NCBI GenBank assembly: GCA_014879435.1 | Contig: JACSSB010000236.1 | Coordinates: forward strand, 1 to 32,417 | Source of the DNA: Phycisphaerales bacterium | GTDB taxonomy: Bacteria; Pseudomonadota; Gammaproteobacteria; Competibacterales; Competibacteraceae | Direction of reading: 5' to 3' | DNA length: 32,417 nucleotides | Part shown: piece after piece, positions 7,801 to 16,751 of the stretch | Position numbering within the stretch: position 1 is the stretch's first letter | Layout of the letters: each line of letters opens with the position of its first letter | Notes under the pieces: generated by a model | What the model was told of the DNA's origin: nothing | Seen by the model: the letters and a program-made list of their open reading frames with translations, nothing else | Databases searched by the model: none | Program-made: the position numbers and the translations under genes

Positions 7801-10800
7801 GGCCGCCGATGTCTACGCCCATTTCCATGGTAGTCGAGCAACTCAATAAGTTAATCTTGCCAGTCTTGAATTCTGTTTCACGTCGGCTCAGGTTCGCACC
7901 GGCAATTTGTGCCGAGTGTTCCATGGCGCGAATGTAGCGGCGATGCCGGGCCAAACGATCACTGAGATCGGGCCAAGCGCTCAATGCCCGCAAGGCGCGA
8001 ACCTGCGGATCAGATTCCAGCCAGGTATCTGCCTCTTCCGGATCGCGGCCTAGCCAGAATGGATGTGGAACGCGAGGCATCATCACCCGCTGGCATTGCG
8101 CCAACGTACCGGGTGCAGGCAGGCTGGGAAGATATGGTGTGGTCTCGCGGAATGCCACTGGCAGTAGTCGGCGGGCCATCGGACAGAACCAGGCTTCGCG
8201 TACTTCGGTGAGCACAGCCTGCTTGTCCAGTTCCAATTGAAAGCCGTTTTCGGTCTGAGAAAGCAGGGGACGGATGCCGTCCCAGATGGCGATGAGCATT
8301 TCGTCAATCTGACCGCGCTGTTCTGCATCGTCAACATCTAGGCGAAACACATGACTGAGCAGGCGAATCAGCCGGTTGCGTTTGGCTTGAGATGAACAGG
8401 TTGAAGGCCAAGCGCGTTGAATTTTCCGATTGGTGACTGACACACCCGGTGTGAGCAGGAAGCTTGGCCAGCCGGGATAGCCCAGCCAACGAATTATGTC
8501 CGGCGGCGCTTGGATTGCAGGTTTGCCACTTCGCAAAAAGTAATCGACCGCGACTTGCAGCAATGACCGCCATTCTTCAGGCTTGACGCTGCGCTGTTTC
8601 ATCACTGCCGGTACATCAGTCTTTTCTAAAGCTGGATAGCACAGTTGCACCAATCCTAAACCTTCCAGCGAGAATTGGCGCTTGGGACGCAGGAAGAATT
8701 CCCGCAACAGGCATAGCCTGACCAATAATCGGTCTGACAATAGATCAAAGGTCAGCTCCTTGAGTGCTGGCAACAGCCAACGATTGAAGTCGTCCGCGCC
8801 AAACAACCTATTTTCGGCTTCTTCCCAGGTCAGCCGACCCACGGGTGGCACTTCTAGTTTCATCAACTCCTGACGTTTCTGCTCCAGCAGATCGTACAGT
8901 ACCGGTTTCGGGTTAGCGTGAACCAATGGTTCCAGAGCCTCGATTTCCGATCGGATCTTTCTAACCCGTGCGGAATCAGCAGGCTGGGCGCTGGCGATCA
9001 GGGAGTGGTAAAGTAAACTTCGTACATAGTCGCGTTCACTTTCCTGCTGCAATTTGGCGGCAAAGCGGGCGGTACCTTGGCGGCTATCGGTGAAGGTGAT
9101 CAGTCGCCGCCCATCGAGTGGGCGAGGTTCTTGTCCCTCGGTCAATGGCGGCATGGCTTCCAGTAGGGTCGGAATCGCCGTGCCCAACAGGAATGGTGCT
9201 CCGATCCGTACCGGTTGGAACTGCGTTCGTTTGCGCTCTTTATCTCCGCAGACTGCGCATTCCAAACCCTTTTCGCCAGGAAAACGCAAATGTACGTGAA
9301 TACCGGTGGAGCCTGACGGATCAAGACGACCATCAGGAGCCAATCCCCAGTTGCGTTGGGTAGCCTGATCAAGTCGAGTTAAGAGGCGAGGTTGTTTTAC
9401 CGTTGGTTCGGGTGGTGCTTCGGTTTCGTCCTCATTCTCATCCTCGCTGATCGGTTCCAGTTCTTGCTGAAATTCGTCCTCGTTCAAATCGTATTCATGT
9501 GGAACCAGCCAATCGTGGCCGTTCTCGTGCTTTTCGGCAGTGGACAGGTACTCCGCCCCGCATTCTCCACATTGCACCAGTTCAAAAACTGAGTTTTGGC
9601 AATGCCGACAATGCGCGCGCCGTTCCAAAAAGATCGCACCAAACGGCCAACCTGGCTGATCCAGCTCCGTGCCCGTTCGCCCGGAACAATTGCTATTGGC
9701 GCATGCCCACAAGCCGCTGACGGTGCGTTGGAATAGGTGGCCGCGCAATGGTAGGAATGGTTCGCCCTGATCGTTCACCGCCTGGGTACAGAGATCCAGC
9801 CACTGCAGAGTCTCGCGCTGGGCCGAGGCATCGGCGCGGCCTTTCAAAATTTCGGCAAGTTGACTCAACAGGCTAGGCTGAGAGGCCAGTTGGGCACGCA
9901 CGGCGTGCATTCGCCCATCACTCATCAGAGCCTGGAAACGCTCCTGGGGAGATTGCGCACGTAGCGTTTCCAGGTTGGGGCAAAGCAAGTTACTATTGAG
10001 CAACAATTTCGGCAGGGTGGGAGTTTCCCGCTGACCTTCGATGACGTGCACTCGGTCCACCGATACACCGGCCACATAGGTCAGAAATTCCGCTAGGTGC
10101 TGGCGGGATGCTGCGCTGGCGTCGCCAAGTGTGGCTGAGGTGGCAATAAAGCGTACATCGCCGGGGCGGCAGCCAAAGGTGTGCAAAACCCGCCGCAACA
10201 ACAGAGTTAATTCCGCCGCCTGAGAACCGATGTAAGTATGTGCTTCGTCAATCACGATCCAACGCAACTGGCCCTGAGATTGTTCGATGATGGGTCGGTC
10301 TTCATTGCGTACCAGCAGGTATTCGAGCATGGTTGCGTTAGTGACCAGCAACGGCGGTGGATTGGTCCGCAGGGTACGGCGGTCAGCTACTTCACATTGC
10401 CAGTCGCTGCGAGCCTGCTCCGGCGTGTCGCCGTTGTAGAGACAGAAACGGATGCCGCCCTTGAATGGTTCCGACCAAGCGATCAGCCGATCCTTCTGGT
10501 TTTTGATCAGCGCGTTGAGCGGGTAGAGAAACAACGCCCGTACCCCGGTTAGCGGTGCGTTCTGCCGCTGTTCGAGTTCTGCCGCTAGATCGTTGAGAAT
10601 CGGGATCAGGAAACATTCGGTTTTGCCAGAGCCGGTGCCACTGGTGACCAATACCGAACGTGGTGGCTGACCCTGAATCAGGGCTTGCCAGGCTTCCAAC
10701 TGATGGCGGTACGGCCGTTGCTGGGCGGGGAAGCTGTAGTCCTCGTTTAATCTTGCTTTCTGCGGGCCGAGTAAGGTGCGCACCAAGCTGGGATGCAGCA

Positions 10801-11029
10801 ATTTCCCTTCTAGGCTGCTCAAGGTTTGCTCCGCTGGTTGCCAACCGAAGCTGGCCTCGAAAACCGGATCGGCCAAAAATGCGCCCGGCGTTCCCGCCTC
10901 CCGATCAAACAGCGTGCGCAGATACTCGCGTAGGGTATCGTTGCGGAAACCGCACAAACTCAAGACCGCGCGAGTGGCGCGGCGGCCCAGTTGTTCGATC
11001 AATGTGTTGTAAAACTGTGTGTGTTCCAT
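4835..11029 (-). CDS. druE: DruE-like giant DEAH helicase with DUF1998 region (Druantia type III)
   Basis: Very large superfamily 2 helicase of 2064 residues. Visible motifs are Walker A 'TSGTGSGKT' (129-137), Ia '[11 protein letters not shown]' (about 169-179), DEAH (261-264), 'TSAT' (297-300), motif V '[10 protein letters not shown]' and VI '[10 protein letters not shown]' (about 1065-1103). Several probable zinc-binding cysteine clusters occur near 440-490, 590 and 1380-1405. A DUF1998-like segment near 1570-1645 includes 'DTATGGAGY' and '[12 protein letters not shown]'. An acidic linker lies near 510-540. The last ~400 residues match nothing I can name. Size, domain order and pairing with an ~1100-residue partner fit DruE of Druantia anti-phage systems, where this helicase is the shared component. 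YprA/MrfA helicases are far shorter and DISARM would need further genes. The ATG lies three bases after the druH stop, so the two are co-translated. The helicase and DUF1998 calls are firm; the Druantia assignment is by family knowledge. Confidence 0.8.
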   Translation of the reverse strand: MEHTQFYNTLIEQLGRRATRAVLSLCGFRNDTLREYLRTLFDREAGTPGAFLADPVFEASFGWQPAEQTLSSLEGKLLHPSLVRTLLGPQKARLNEDYSFPAQQRPYRHQLEAWQALIQGQPPRSVLVTSGTGSGKTECFLIPILNDLAAELEQRQNAPLTGVRALFLYPLNALIKNQKDRLIAWSEPFKGGIRFCLYNGDTPEQARSDWQCEVADRRTLRTNPPPLLVTNATMLEYLLVRNEDRPIIEQSQGQLRWIVIDEAHTYIGSQAAELTLLLRRVLHTFGCRPGDVRFIATSATLGDASAASRQHLAEFLTYVAGVSVDRVHVIEGQRETPTLPKLLLNSNLLCPNLETLRAQSPQERFQALMSDGRMHAVRAQLASQPSLLSQLAEILKGRADASAQRETLQWLDLCTQAVNDQGEPFLPLRGHLFQRTVSGLWACANSNCSGRTGTELDQPGWPFGAIFLERRAHCRHCQNSVFELVQCGECGAEYLSTAEKHENGHDWLVPHEYDLNEDEFQQELEPISEDENEDETEAPPEPTVKQPRLLTRLDQATQRNWGLAPDGRLDPSGSTGIHVHLRFPGEKGLECAVCGDKERKRTQFQPVRIGAPFLLGTAIPTLLEAMPPLTEGQEPRPLDGRRLITFTDSRQGTARFAAKLQQESERDYVRSLLYHSLIASAQPADSARVRKIRSEIEALEPLVHANPKPVLYDLLEQKRQELMKLEVPPVGRLTWEEAENRLFGADDFNRWLLPALKELTFDLLSDRLLVRLCLLREFFLRPKRQFSLEGLGLVQLCYPALEKTDVPAVMKQRSVKPEEWRSLLQVAVDYFLRSGKPAIQAPPDIIRWLGYPGWPSFLLTPGVSVTNRKIQRAWPSTCSSQAKRNRLIRLLSHVFRLDVDDAEQRGQIDEMLIAIWDGIRPLLSQTENGFQLELDKQAVLTEVREAWFCPMARRLLPVAFRETTPYLPSLPAPGTLAQCQRVMMPRVPHPFWLGRDPEEADTWLESDPQVRALRALSAWPDLSDRLARHRRYIRAMEHSAQIAGANLSRRETEFKTGKINLLSCSTTMEMGVDIGGLTAVAMNNVPPHPANFLQRAGRAGRRGETAALSFTLCKATPQGEAVFQNPLWPFASRLGLPQIALQSEPIVQRHLNALSLAAFLHDRTPDIRRLHTGWFFESTDAITSAPWECFAGWCEETPSADQMTEGLTTLTHHTVLAGRSAAYLLTRTSQAMRRVAKHWRQELDVLLDQQKVVATREGNSKPEQAIAIQLQRLRGEYLLSELANLGFLPGYGFPTGVVPFVTTTIEDLKRKSGDNEREDNRSRRAGYPSRHLAIAIRDYAPGTDTVLDGRVYRSGGVTLNWQIPAEAEAEPEIQNLRWAWRCRKCGHNGTRLTPPERCPHCGAASKLTRYRYIQPAGFAVDIRQEPHNDITLPKYIPVRDPLISLEGTDWMPLPNATLGYHRTTMQGSLFHYSDGLYGKGYALCLRCGRADSENEQDSALKNHKRLRGGRFNDREKFCPGNQEASWAIQREVRLGIATRTEVFELQPLNFVGKPIDRTAAYTLAVALRCALCKTLGIEETEVGVAAAPSRAVENQEATYSLYLYDTATGGAGYVSQIAALLPKLLRQARQALDCPHDCDAACQSCLLTHDTQHHRDYLNRHTAIALLATDFLAALDLPDNLRAFGTNSQLEIEPLTLALNREGQQMEATELRVYLGGAVPDWEPLAWRLRNDLGRWRQAGVNVRLIASAANLDALNASQRNELAALTAYSGAELYCVSALNLATTANLPPILELGSTNRRVRWAARESTALLPGPLWGSGQAGGPFIRATEKQPLSPLPEPWQRLAPEELRPATSGLITLTITTELNGPSATFGERAWIFLEKQAPRLAERLSRATPLQAVRYTDRYLRSPFTLLLLHDLLQGLAHYSGGLTPTTEVRVETATLHHSGTEQPRRIFHDWRDSYDRQQVVKQWFQQSWPTFTWHEATPRTLPHARELVLTWSNGERWSIRLDQGFGYWGTASGTRPDFPFDHDVAQQIGKLRGTNLIIEPLNVNYPTYWYCADAD

Positions 11030-11032
11030 GAT

Positions 11033-14000
11033 TCAGCTTTCCAGTGGTTGTTGAGCCAGACCCAGCGTCAAGGTGATCGCATAGATGTTGTCAAACCACT
11101 CCCGGTCGAAGGCGCGCAGCAGACGTAGCTCGTAGATCAATTGCTCGTTGGGAGTGATACCGTTCAGGCTCAGATGTGCAGCTATGAAGGGCGCGCATCG
11201 CACTGGCTGGTAAAAGGGATCGAGGTGGGTATAGCGGTATTCTGAAGCAATGTCCTGTTGCCAGCGCATCATTTCAGGGCTTTCTGGCCATTTTTCGCCA
11301 GATACATGCCGTCCTTGAAGTTCCTGTTCCATCAATGCAATTTGCTGCTCCAAGCATGACGGATAGCAGCGCGCTATAATCAGTTCGCTGTTTTTCAGTG
11401 GCTGTTCGGGGAATAACAACTCCTGGAGCCAGTCGCATAGCGGTCGCCAATAAGAACGACGGGCGTTGGCGCGTTCGCGAAAACTCTGGAATAGTTCAAA
11501 AACAAACTTGCTGTCTGAGTCCACTTCGGCCAGCGTAACTTGAAGCCCTCTGAAATAGGTGGTTGCCGCCTCCCGCCAGTTGTTGAGCGTCAGCAAAACC
11601 CATAAGAACGGCATTTGCTGAGAGAGCGACCAAACGGACTCGAAGGTTTTATCATCGGCCTTGAATAAGGCGAGTGCCAATGTGCGTGGATACGCCGGTA
11701 ACTGGCGCAACACATCCAGCGAGCTGGGCGGAAATTCGTGCGCCAATCGCACATAGTCAAACAGTAACAGCCAGTCGGGATGATCGGGATTTTCTCCCAG
11801 TTCCGTGAGTAGAGTGTTTAATCGTTGTTCCCGTTGATCATGGTTGGATTCTCGGATAGCGCCAGCCAGTGAGGAATCAATGCCTTCGGCAGGCGAACTA
11901 TTCTTCGTGGTGGCAACCCACAGCAAAGGCCGGAACCGTGCCCAGTCGTCATCGCGCCCCACAATCCACCATGGTCCAGGTTCCAGATCGGCGGGAATAT
12001 CCCAACAGGTGATTTGGCTGGGGCTGGCGTGTAAAACCACGGGTAGCTCCGCTGGTGCCCACAGCCGGATCATTTCTAGACGGATATGCGTTTCCCAGGC
12101 TGGGCCGAGGTGGGTCAGAACGGGTTCGGGAATACGCACCTGCCTTGTCGCCTTGTCGGGTTCGAATAGAGCATCGAAGCGAGTAACCCGAATCAGAGCT
12201 AGGCGATGATATGCGGTCTCGATTACCAGTCGTACCTGAGCTTCCAGATCTTGGCTACTGGCTAGCAGCGAGGCAATGCGGTCCTGCCAGGGAAACAAGG
12301 CCGTTTCCAGTTGGCCTCGGTCGAGTGGGGGCAGGCGATCATGGAAACGTTGGCGAAAGCGTGGCTTAGGCTCGCTTTTATGCGTGATCAATTCGCCCTC
12401 CAGCCAAAAATGCTGACCGCCCATCGGATCTTGCACTACGAGATGCAGTCCGCCCAACCGATCCAGAGGAATCCAGTCATCATTGGGTAGTGGTCGCCCG
12501 GCCTGCTGGAAAAATGCACCACGCTGAGGATAGGGTAAGTCCAGCGTGATCGGTTCCGAACCTGCCCAATGCAAGACTAAACTGAGCAGTAACGGCAGAG
12601 TACTCGGTGTGGGCGGACAGACTATTCGTGCCTGCTCGGTAGTGGCTTCTATGGAAACGTCAGCAAAGCTGTTTGAATCGATTTGGACACATGCCCCGCC
12701 CAGTCCACTCAATTGCACGACACCAACTTGGTTACCAGTCCCGATATCAGCCTCAATGTAGAAATCGTGGGGTGCCACATCAACCTGCCGCCGACAGCGC
12801 TCTGCACCACTGGTATCGATCAGTCGCAGCCAGATCCGGCCTCGCGCTGTCTCGTGGGTTTCCCGCCAGATGGAACCGTCGCCAATTGATCGCCACTGAA
12901 TGTGCCCTGTCACAGATTGTCGCCGACCTTCTCGATCCAGCACCTGAATACGTGGAAGACCGCGATACAGCGGACGCTGTTGAAGGGATTGCGGAACGAG
13001 ATCACCGCTGACGAGGAAACTTTCCTCGGATTCAGATTCCGCACGACAGCTAATGCGATAGCGATCTTGCTGCGCTGTGAGGAAATCTACTTCACCACTA
13101 ATCTGATATATCATACGGCCTAATTCGGTGACGATGCCTATGCATTCGCAAGCGCCGTTCACCACTTGTGGAGCAATCTTTGGCGCCACTGCCACCCAGG
13201 CCGATTCCGCACGGGTCTGGGCCGAGCCTTCAGTCAGCCATTCTCGCGCTCCCGTTGTCCCCCGTTCGACAAATATCCACGGGGAAGTACCCCATGATTC
13301 GCTGCCGCGCACTGATAACGGATAATCTCGTTGCCCATCATATAGACTCAGCCGATGCATCTGCTCGACCGCCGCGCCGACGAGTACTAATCCGCTACGC
13401 CGTAACCATTCCCGGCGATAACGGGCAGAGGATCCCGCGCCTTCGGCCAGTGTCAACCACGCAATAGTTTCGATCTCGGTGCATGTATGCAACAAAAGTC
13501 GCCACCGCGGATGTTCCACGCCGGATGCGCCGATCCATTCCGCGATCTGCTGAGCGGTTGGCTGTTCGGGAAATTTCAGACATTTCTCCACGATCCAGCC
13601 AGTATTCGTTTTACGCAACAGTCCTTGCCAGCGCAGTTGCACCGTCGTTTCGCGAGCTAATTCCCCGTAACGGCGTACCAAACCGGCCAACAGGGTTTCC
13701 GCTACCCGGTCATCCAATCGTAATGGCAAATCTCGTCGCCAGTCCGATCTCTGCTGATCGAGTGCCGCAATCAGATCTGTCGCTTCGCCAATACACGCTT
13801 GCAATTCACCGATTTTGGTAATCAATTTGGCGGCTAGGTAGAACACTGGCTCTTGGCGTAAGCTGCGGGGTAAAAGGTGGGACTGTTGCCGAGCGATGGT
13901 TTCGGCACTCTGCTCGCTGCCTTGACCGGACCGGTAATAGCCTTCCAGGACGGTACGGAAAAACTGTGTAAGATGAGCGTTCTCTTGTTGCAACAATCGC

Positions 14001-14416
14001 AGAGGTAATCCGCCCTCACAGGCTATCGTTATTAAAAAGAGACGATAATCGCTGATACTGCGCAGCAAGGGGGGGCGTCCCCACCACTTCAAGCCCTTTT
14101 CTACCCACTCTGTAATTCGCTGATGGGAAGGGGTGTCTATGTTGAGCGACCCGAAGATGGTTTCCCAGGTCCAGGGGCCTGCGGTATGTTTCCGGCGAAA
14201 GGTTTCAGCGGCATACAGACAGAAAATCGGAGCAAAGTGTATTGTTGGCTTCCTATCTGGATTGTTGAGAATTATTTGGTTAAATAATGTTCTCAATTCC
14301 TCGTAAATGACATCACTCATCTTATAGGCATACAGCGGACGACCGTCTGGCGAAGTCTGACGAGTATGAGTGAAGAGAAAGTGTGTCAGCCAATCCCTGT
14401 TAGTATTGCCGCGCAT
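11033..14416 (-). CDS. druH: DruH-like protein (STY4851/ECs_5259-type), Druantia type III
   Basis: Protein of 1127 residues with no nuclease, ATPase or methylase motif that I can find. Near the N-terminus 'DGRPLYAYKMS' (24-34) resembles what I recall of the STY4851/ECs_5259 family, the partner of DruE in type III Druantia. The N- and C-terminal thirds are leucine-, tryptophan- and arginine-rich and look helical. The middle (about 430-720) is rich in short alternating strands and looks beta-structured. No signal peptide or membrane segment is seen, so it is cytoplasmic. The ATG has an excellent GGGAGG seven bases upstream and follows an AT-rich intergenic region likely to hold the promoter of the four-gene block. 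Its molecular role in phage defence is not established. The assignment relies mainly on the gene pair and sizes. Confidence 0.68.
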   Translation of the reverse strand: MRGNTNRDWLTHFLFTHTRQTSPDGRPLYAYKMSDVIYEELRTLFNQIILNNPDRKPTIHFAPIFCLYAAETFRRKHTAGPWTWETIFGSLNIDTPSHQRITEWVEKGLKWWGRPPLLRSISDYRLFLITIACEGGLPLRLLQQENAHLTQFFRTVLEGYYRSGQGSEQSAETIARQQSHLLPRSLRQEPVFYLAAKLITKIGELQACIGEATDLIAALDQQRSDWRRDLPLRLDDRVAETLLAGLVRRYGELARETTVQLRWQGLLRKTNTGWIVEKCLKFPEQPTAQQIAEWIGASGVEHPRWRLLLHTCTEIETIAWLTLAEGAGSSARYRREWLRRSGLVLVGAAVEQMHRLSLYDGQRDYPLSVRGSESWGTSPWIFVERGTTGAREWLTEGSAQTRAESAWVAVAPKIAPQVVNGACECIGIVTELGRMIYQISGEVDFLTAQQDRYRISCRAESESEESFLVSGDLVPQSLQQRPLYRGLPRIQVLDREGRRQSVTGHIQWRSIGDGSIWRETHETARGRIWLRLIDTSGAERCRRQVDVAPHDFYIEADIGTGNQVGVVQLSGLGGACVQIDSNSFADVSIEATTEQARIVCPPTPSTLPLLLSLVLHWAGSEPITLDLPYPQRGAFFQQAGRPLPNDDWIPLDRLGGLHLVVQDPMGGQHFWLEGELITHKSEPKPRFRQRFHDRLPPLDRGQLETALFPWQDRIASLLASSQDLEAQVRLVIETAYHRLALIRVTRFDALFEPDKATRQVRIPEPVLTHLGPAWETHIRLEMIRLWAPAELPVVLHASPSQITCWDIPADLEPGPWWIVGRDDDWARFRPLLWVATTKNSSPAEGIDSSLAGAIRESNHDQREQRLNTLLTELGENPDHPDWLLLFDYVRLAHEFPPSSLDVLRQLPAYPRTLALALFKADDKTFESVWSLSQQMPFLWVLLTLNNWREAATTYFRGLQVTLAEVDSDSKFVFELFQSFRERANARRSYWRPLCDWLQELLFPEQPLKNSELIIARCYPSCLEQQIALMEQELQGRHVSGEKWPESPEMMRWQQDIASEYRYTHLDPFYQPVRCAPFIAAHLSLNGITPNEQLIYELRLLRAFDREWFDNIYAITLTLGLAQQPLES

Positions 14417-14601
14417 GTTAATCCTCCCAAAAAGCCATTTTTAATTTATGTATATCCCCAAATGTAGCATAAAAGTGAAATTATTATGAAAGAAGTGGCA
14501 TCTGTAATATAGATTTTCAGAAAACAGTCAAAGATGATAATTTTTGGTAATTTATAAAATGTTATTTAATTGTTACTCATGATTTGAGGAAGTCTTCCCT
14601 G
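14417..14601. promoter_or_regulatory. AT-rich divergent intergenic region between druH and tgpA
   Basis: About 170 bases much richer in A and T than both flanks, lying between divergently transcribed genes. For druH, TTGACT (minus strand, 14531-14526) and TATTAC (14509-14504) are 16 bases apart and could be a sigma-70 promoter. For tgpA, 'TTTATAAAAT' near 14552-14561 could contain a -10. The low GC suggests it came with the island or is a silenced, transferred promoter. No border repeat was recognised. Confidence 0.4.
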
Positions 14602-16611
14602 ATGAAACTCTGGAAGCGCCAACGTTCCCCTCATGTCGTACCCTCTTCAAAACGACCCGAAGAACTACTAAGTCGCACCACGCTGCTTTGGCTACTGGCC
14701 GCATTGGTGTTGGCGGTGGCGCCGCATGCTACCGAGTCGCCGATTTGGTTGAGTATCCTGTTCCTCGCAGCGGTAGGCTGGCGCGCTTTCATTGCTTGGC
14801 GCGCCAAATCCTTGCCACCACGTTGGCTGTTGTTGTTGCTGGTGCTACTGGCCGGTGCCGGGGTGTTGATCGATTATCGGACACTATTTGGCCGCGATGC
14901 TGGGGTGGCGCTGCTGATTGCAATGGCTGCCTGCAAGCTGCTGGAAACCCGCGTATTACGTGACGGTGTGGTGCTGATATTTCTGGGCTACCTGCTGGTG
15001 ATGAGCAACTTGCTCTACAGCCAGGAAATTCCGATGGTGCTTTACCTGCTGGGGGTGATACTCGTCATGTTGGCGACACAATCCCTGATTCCTAGCCAGC
15101 ATGCGGGTTTGCGGGGATTGGCACCGCTACGGTTGGCGGGTGGGATGGTGTTGCAAGCGATCCCGGTGATGCTGATTTTGTTCATCCTATTTCCCCGTAT
15201 TCCCGGCCCACTGTGGGGTCTTCCCAAAGATGCCTACAAGGGACGTACCGGATTGTCCGATGAAATGATGCCCGGTACGGTCAGTGAGCTGGCCCAGTCT
15301 GACGCCGTGACGTTTCGCGTGCGATTCACCAGCGCCGTGCCACCGCCAAATCAGCGTTATTGGCGGGGGCCGGTGTTGTGGCGTTTCGATGGCCGCCGCT
15401 GGACTCGCCTTGATGAGTTGCCTGCAAAGACGCCCAGAACCTTTATGCCAGACGGGGCCGCAGTGGATTATGCGGTCATTCTGGAACCGAACAACCGGCA
15501 CTGGCTATTTGCGCTGGATCTGCCTGCACGTTTACCACCGCGTGCCGGGATGACCGCCTCGTTTCAATTGTTGCGCGATCAACCGGTTAACGAGGTATAC
15601 CGCTACGAGATGCGGTCTTTTCCAAGCTATCGTACCGGCGAATTGACGGAAATAGAGCGCCAGCGTGGCTTGCAGTTACCAGCATATGGTAATGCCCGCG
15701 CTCGGGAATTGGCGGGGCAATGGCGTGAGCGCCTGACCCGCCCTGAGGATCGGGTTAACGCAGCTTTATCTTTATTCCGAGAACAGGAATTTTATTACAC
15801 CCTAAATCCACCACTACTGGGTGCTAATGGCGTGGACGATTTTCTATTTCGGACACGACGAGGTTTCTGCGAGCATTATGCCAGTGCTTTCGTTTTTCTG
15901 ATGCGAGCGGCGGGAGTCCCAGCACGGGTAGTCACCGGCTATCAGGGTGGGGAAATCAACAAACAAGGTGGCTATTTCATCGTGCGCCAGTCCGACGCCC
16001 ATGCCTGGGCCGAGGTTTGGTTGGCCGAGCGGGGCTGGGTACGGGTCGACCCCACAGCGGCGGTGGCACCCGGTCGGATACAGGATGGTTTATACGCGGC
16101 GGTAGCCGACCCAGAGTCGCTGCCTTTCCTGGCGCGACGAGGCGGTCAAGGCGACTACGAGTGGTTGCGGCAACTGGCGTTGAGCTGGGATTCATTGAAT
16201 AACAGTTGGAATGAATGGGTCCTGGCCTATGGTCCCGACCGACAGAAAGAGTTTTTGTCAGGGCTTGGCTTTGGGCCTGTGGATTGGGCCGAGATGACAG
16301 TGGCGATGACCGTGACTCTGGGGGGAGTCGGCTTGCTCTTTATCGGCTGGCGCTGGCGTCAGCGCGGTCCTCGCGACCCAGTAGCGCGAGCTTGGCAACG
16401 ATTCTGTGCGCGATTGGCTCGACATGGTTTGACACGTGAGCCACAGGAGGGGCCGCTGGATTTTGGTGAGCGGGTGGCTGCCAGTCGACCGCACGCGGCT
16501 GCTTCAGCGCGGAAGATTGCGCAACTCTATGCCCGTCTGCGTTATGGGCCGATCAGAACTCCATCCGATCTGCATTTGCTGCGGCATTTGGTGCGGCAGT
16601 TTCGCGTCTAA
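14602..16611 (+). CDS. tgpA: TgpA-type membrane transglutaminase (DUF3488/transglutaminase-like/DUF4129)
   Basis: Protein of 669 residues when started at ATG 14602; GAGGA is 11 bases upstream, and the track start at 14584 is a TTG overlapping that GAGGA. The N-terminal ~190 residues hold five or six hydrophobic helices (DUF3488/TgpA_N), then a periplasmic transglutaminase-like domain with the triad C423 ('RRGFCEHYASAF'), H467 ('DAHAWAEVW') and D483 ('WVRVDPTAAV'). One more membrane helix is seen near 560-580 ('TVTLGGVGLLFIGW') and a short DUF4129-like tail closes the chain. TgpA is essential in Pseudomonas aeruginosa, with an unclear substrate in the envelope. It normally follows MoxR and DUF58 genes directly; here about 11.4 kb of opposite-strand genes lies between. 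It must use its own promoter. The catalytic residues look intact. Confidence 0.93.
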   Translation: MKLWKRQRSPHVVPSSKRPEELLSRTTLLWLLAALVLAVAPHATESPIWLSILFLAAVGWRAFIAWRAKSLPPRWLLLLLVLLAGAGVLIDYRTLFGRDAGVALLIAMAACKLLETRVLRDGVVLIFLGYLLVMSNLLYSQEIPMVLYLLGVILVMLATQSLIPSQHAGLRGLAPLRLAGGMVLQAIPVMLILFILFPRIPGPLWGLPKDAYKGRTGLSDEMMPGTVSELAQSDAVTFRVRFTSAVPPPNQRYWRGPVLWRFDGRRWTRLDELPAKTPRTFMPDGAAVDYAVILEPNNRHWLFALDLPARLPPRAGMTASFQLLRDQPVNEVYRYEMRSFPSYRTGELTEIERQRGLQLPAYGNARARELAGQWRERLTRPEDRVNAALSLFREQEFYYTLNPPLLGANGVDDFLFRTRRGFCEHYASAFVFLMRAAGVPARVVTGYQGGEINKQGGYFIVRQSDAHAWAEVWLAERGWVRVDPTAAVAPGRIQDGLYAAVADPESLPFLARRGGQGDYEWLRQLALSWDSLNNSWNEWVLAYGPDRQKEFLSGLGFGPVDWAEMTVAMTVTLGGVGLLFIGWRWRQRGPRDPVARAWQRFCARLARHGLTREPQEGPLDFGERVAASRPHAAASARKIAQLYARLRYGPIRTPSDLHLLRHLVRQFRV

Positions 16612-16687
16612 AGTGGCCTTTCCGTATCGATTTCTTCGGTGAACCACACGGCGGCTGACAGTGTGGGTGATATCCGAACAAAGTAAA

Positions 16688-16717
16688 TTATCGATCCTCC
16701 AAGAGGAGGATCGATAA
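16688..16717. repeat. Perfect 13-base inverted repeat between tgpA and pepN
   Basis: TTATCGATCCTCC and GGAGGATCGATAA pair perfectly around an AAGA loop. There is no run of T on the plus strand after it ('CACTTTC'), so it is not a textbook terminator for tgpA. It could be a factor-independent weak terminator, an mRNA-stabilising stem or a protein-binding palindrome. Confidence 0.75.
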
Positions 16718-16751
16718 CACTTTCATACTCACTCCAACCCTGTGATTCGCC

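Noticed and set aside
5319-13821. Many plus-strand ORFs opposite druE and druH
   Set aside because: They are antisense shadows of long genes, with low-complexity arginine-rich products and no ribosome binding sites.
4835-14416. DISARM or a Dpd-type system
   Set aside because: No methyltransferase, PLD-family gene or other partner is present; the helicase and DUF1998 parts are in one chain, unlike DrmA/DrmB.
3200-14601. Direct repeats or attachment sites at the island borders
   Set aside because: Comparison by eye of 3200-3236 with 14417-14601 gave only very short matches such as TCATG, expected by chance.
16688-16717. Calling the perfect palindrome a terminator
   Set aside because: No T-run follows on the plus strand, and the minus strand has only a broken T-rich stretch with no gene to end.
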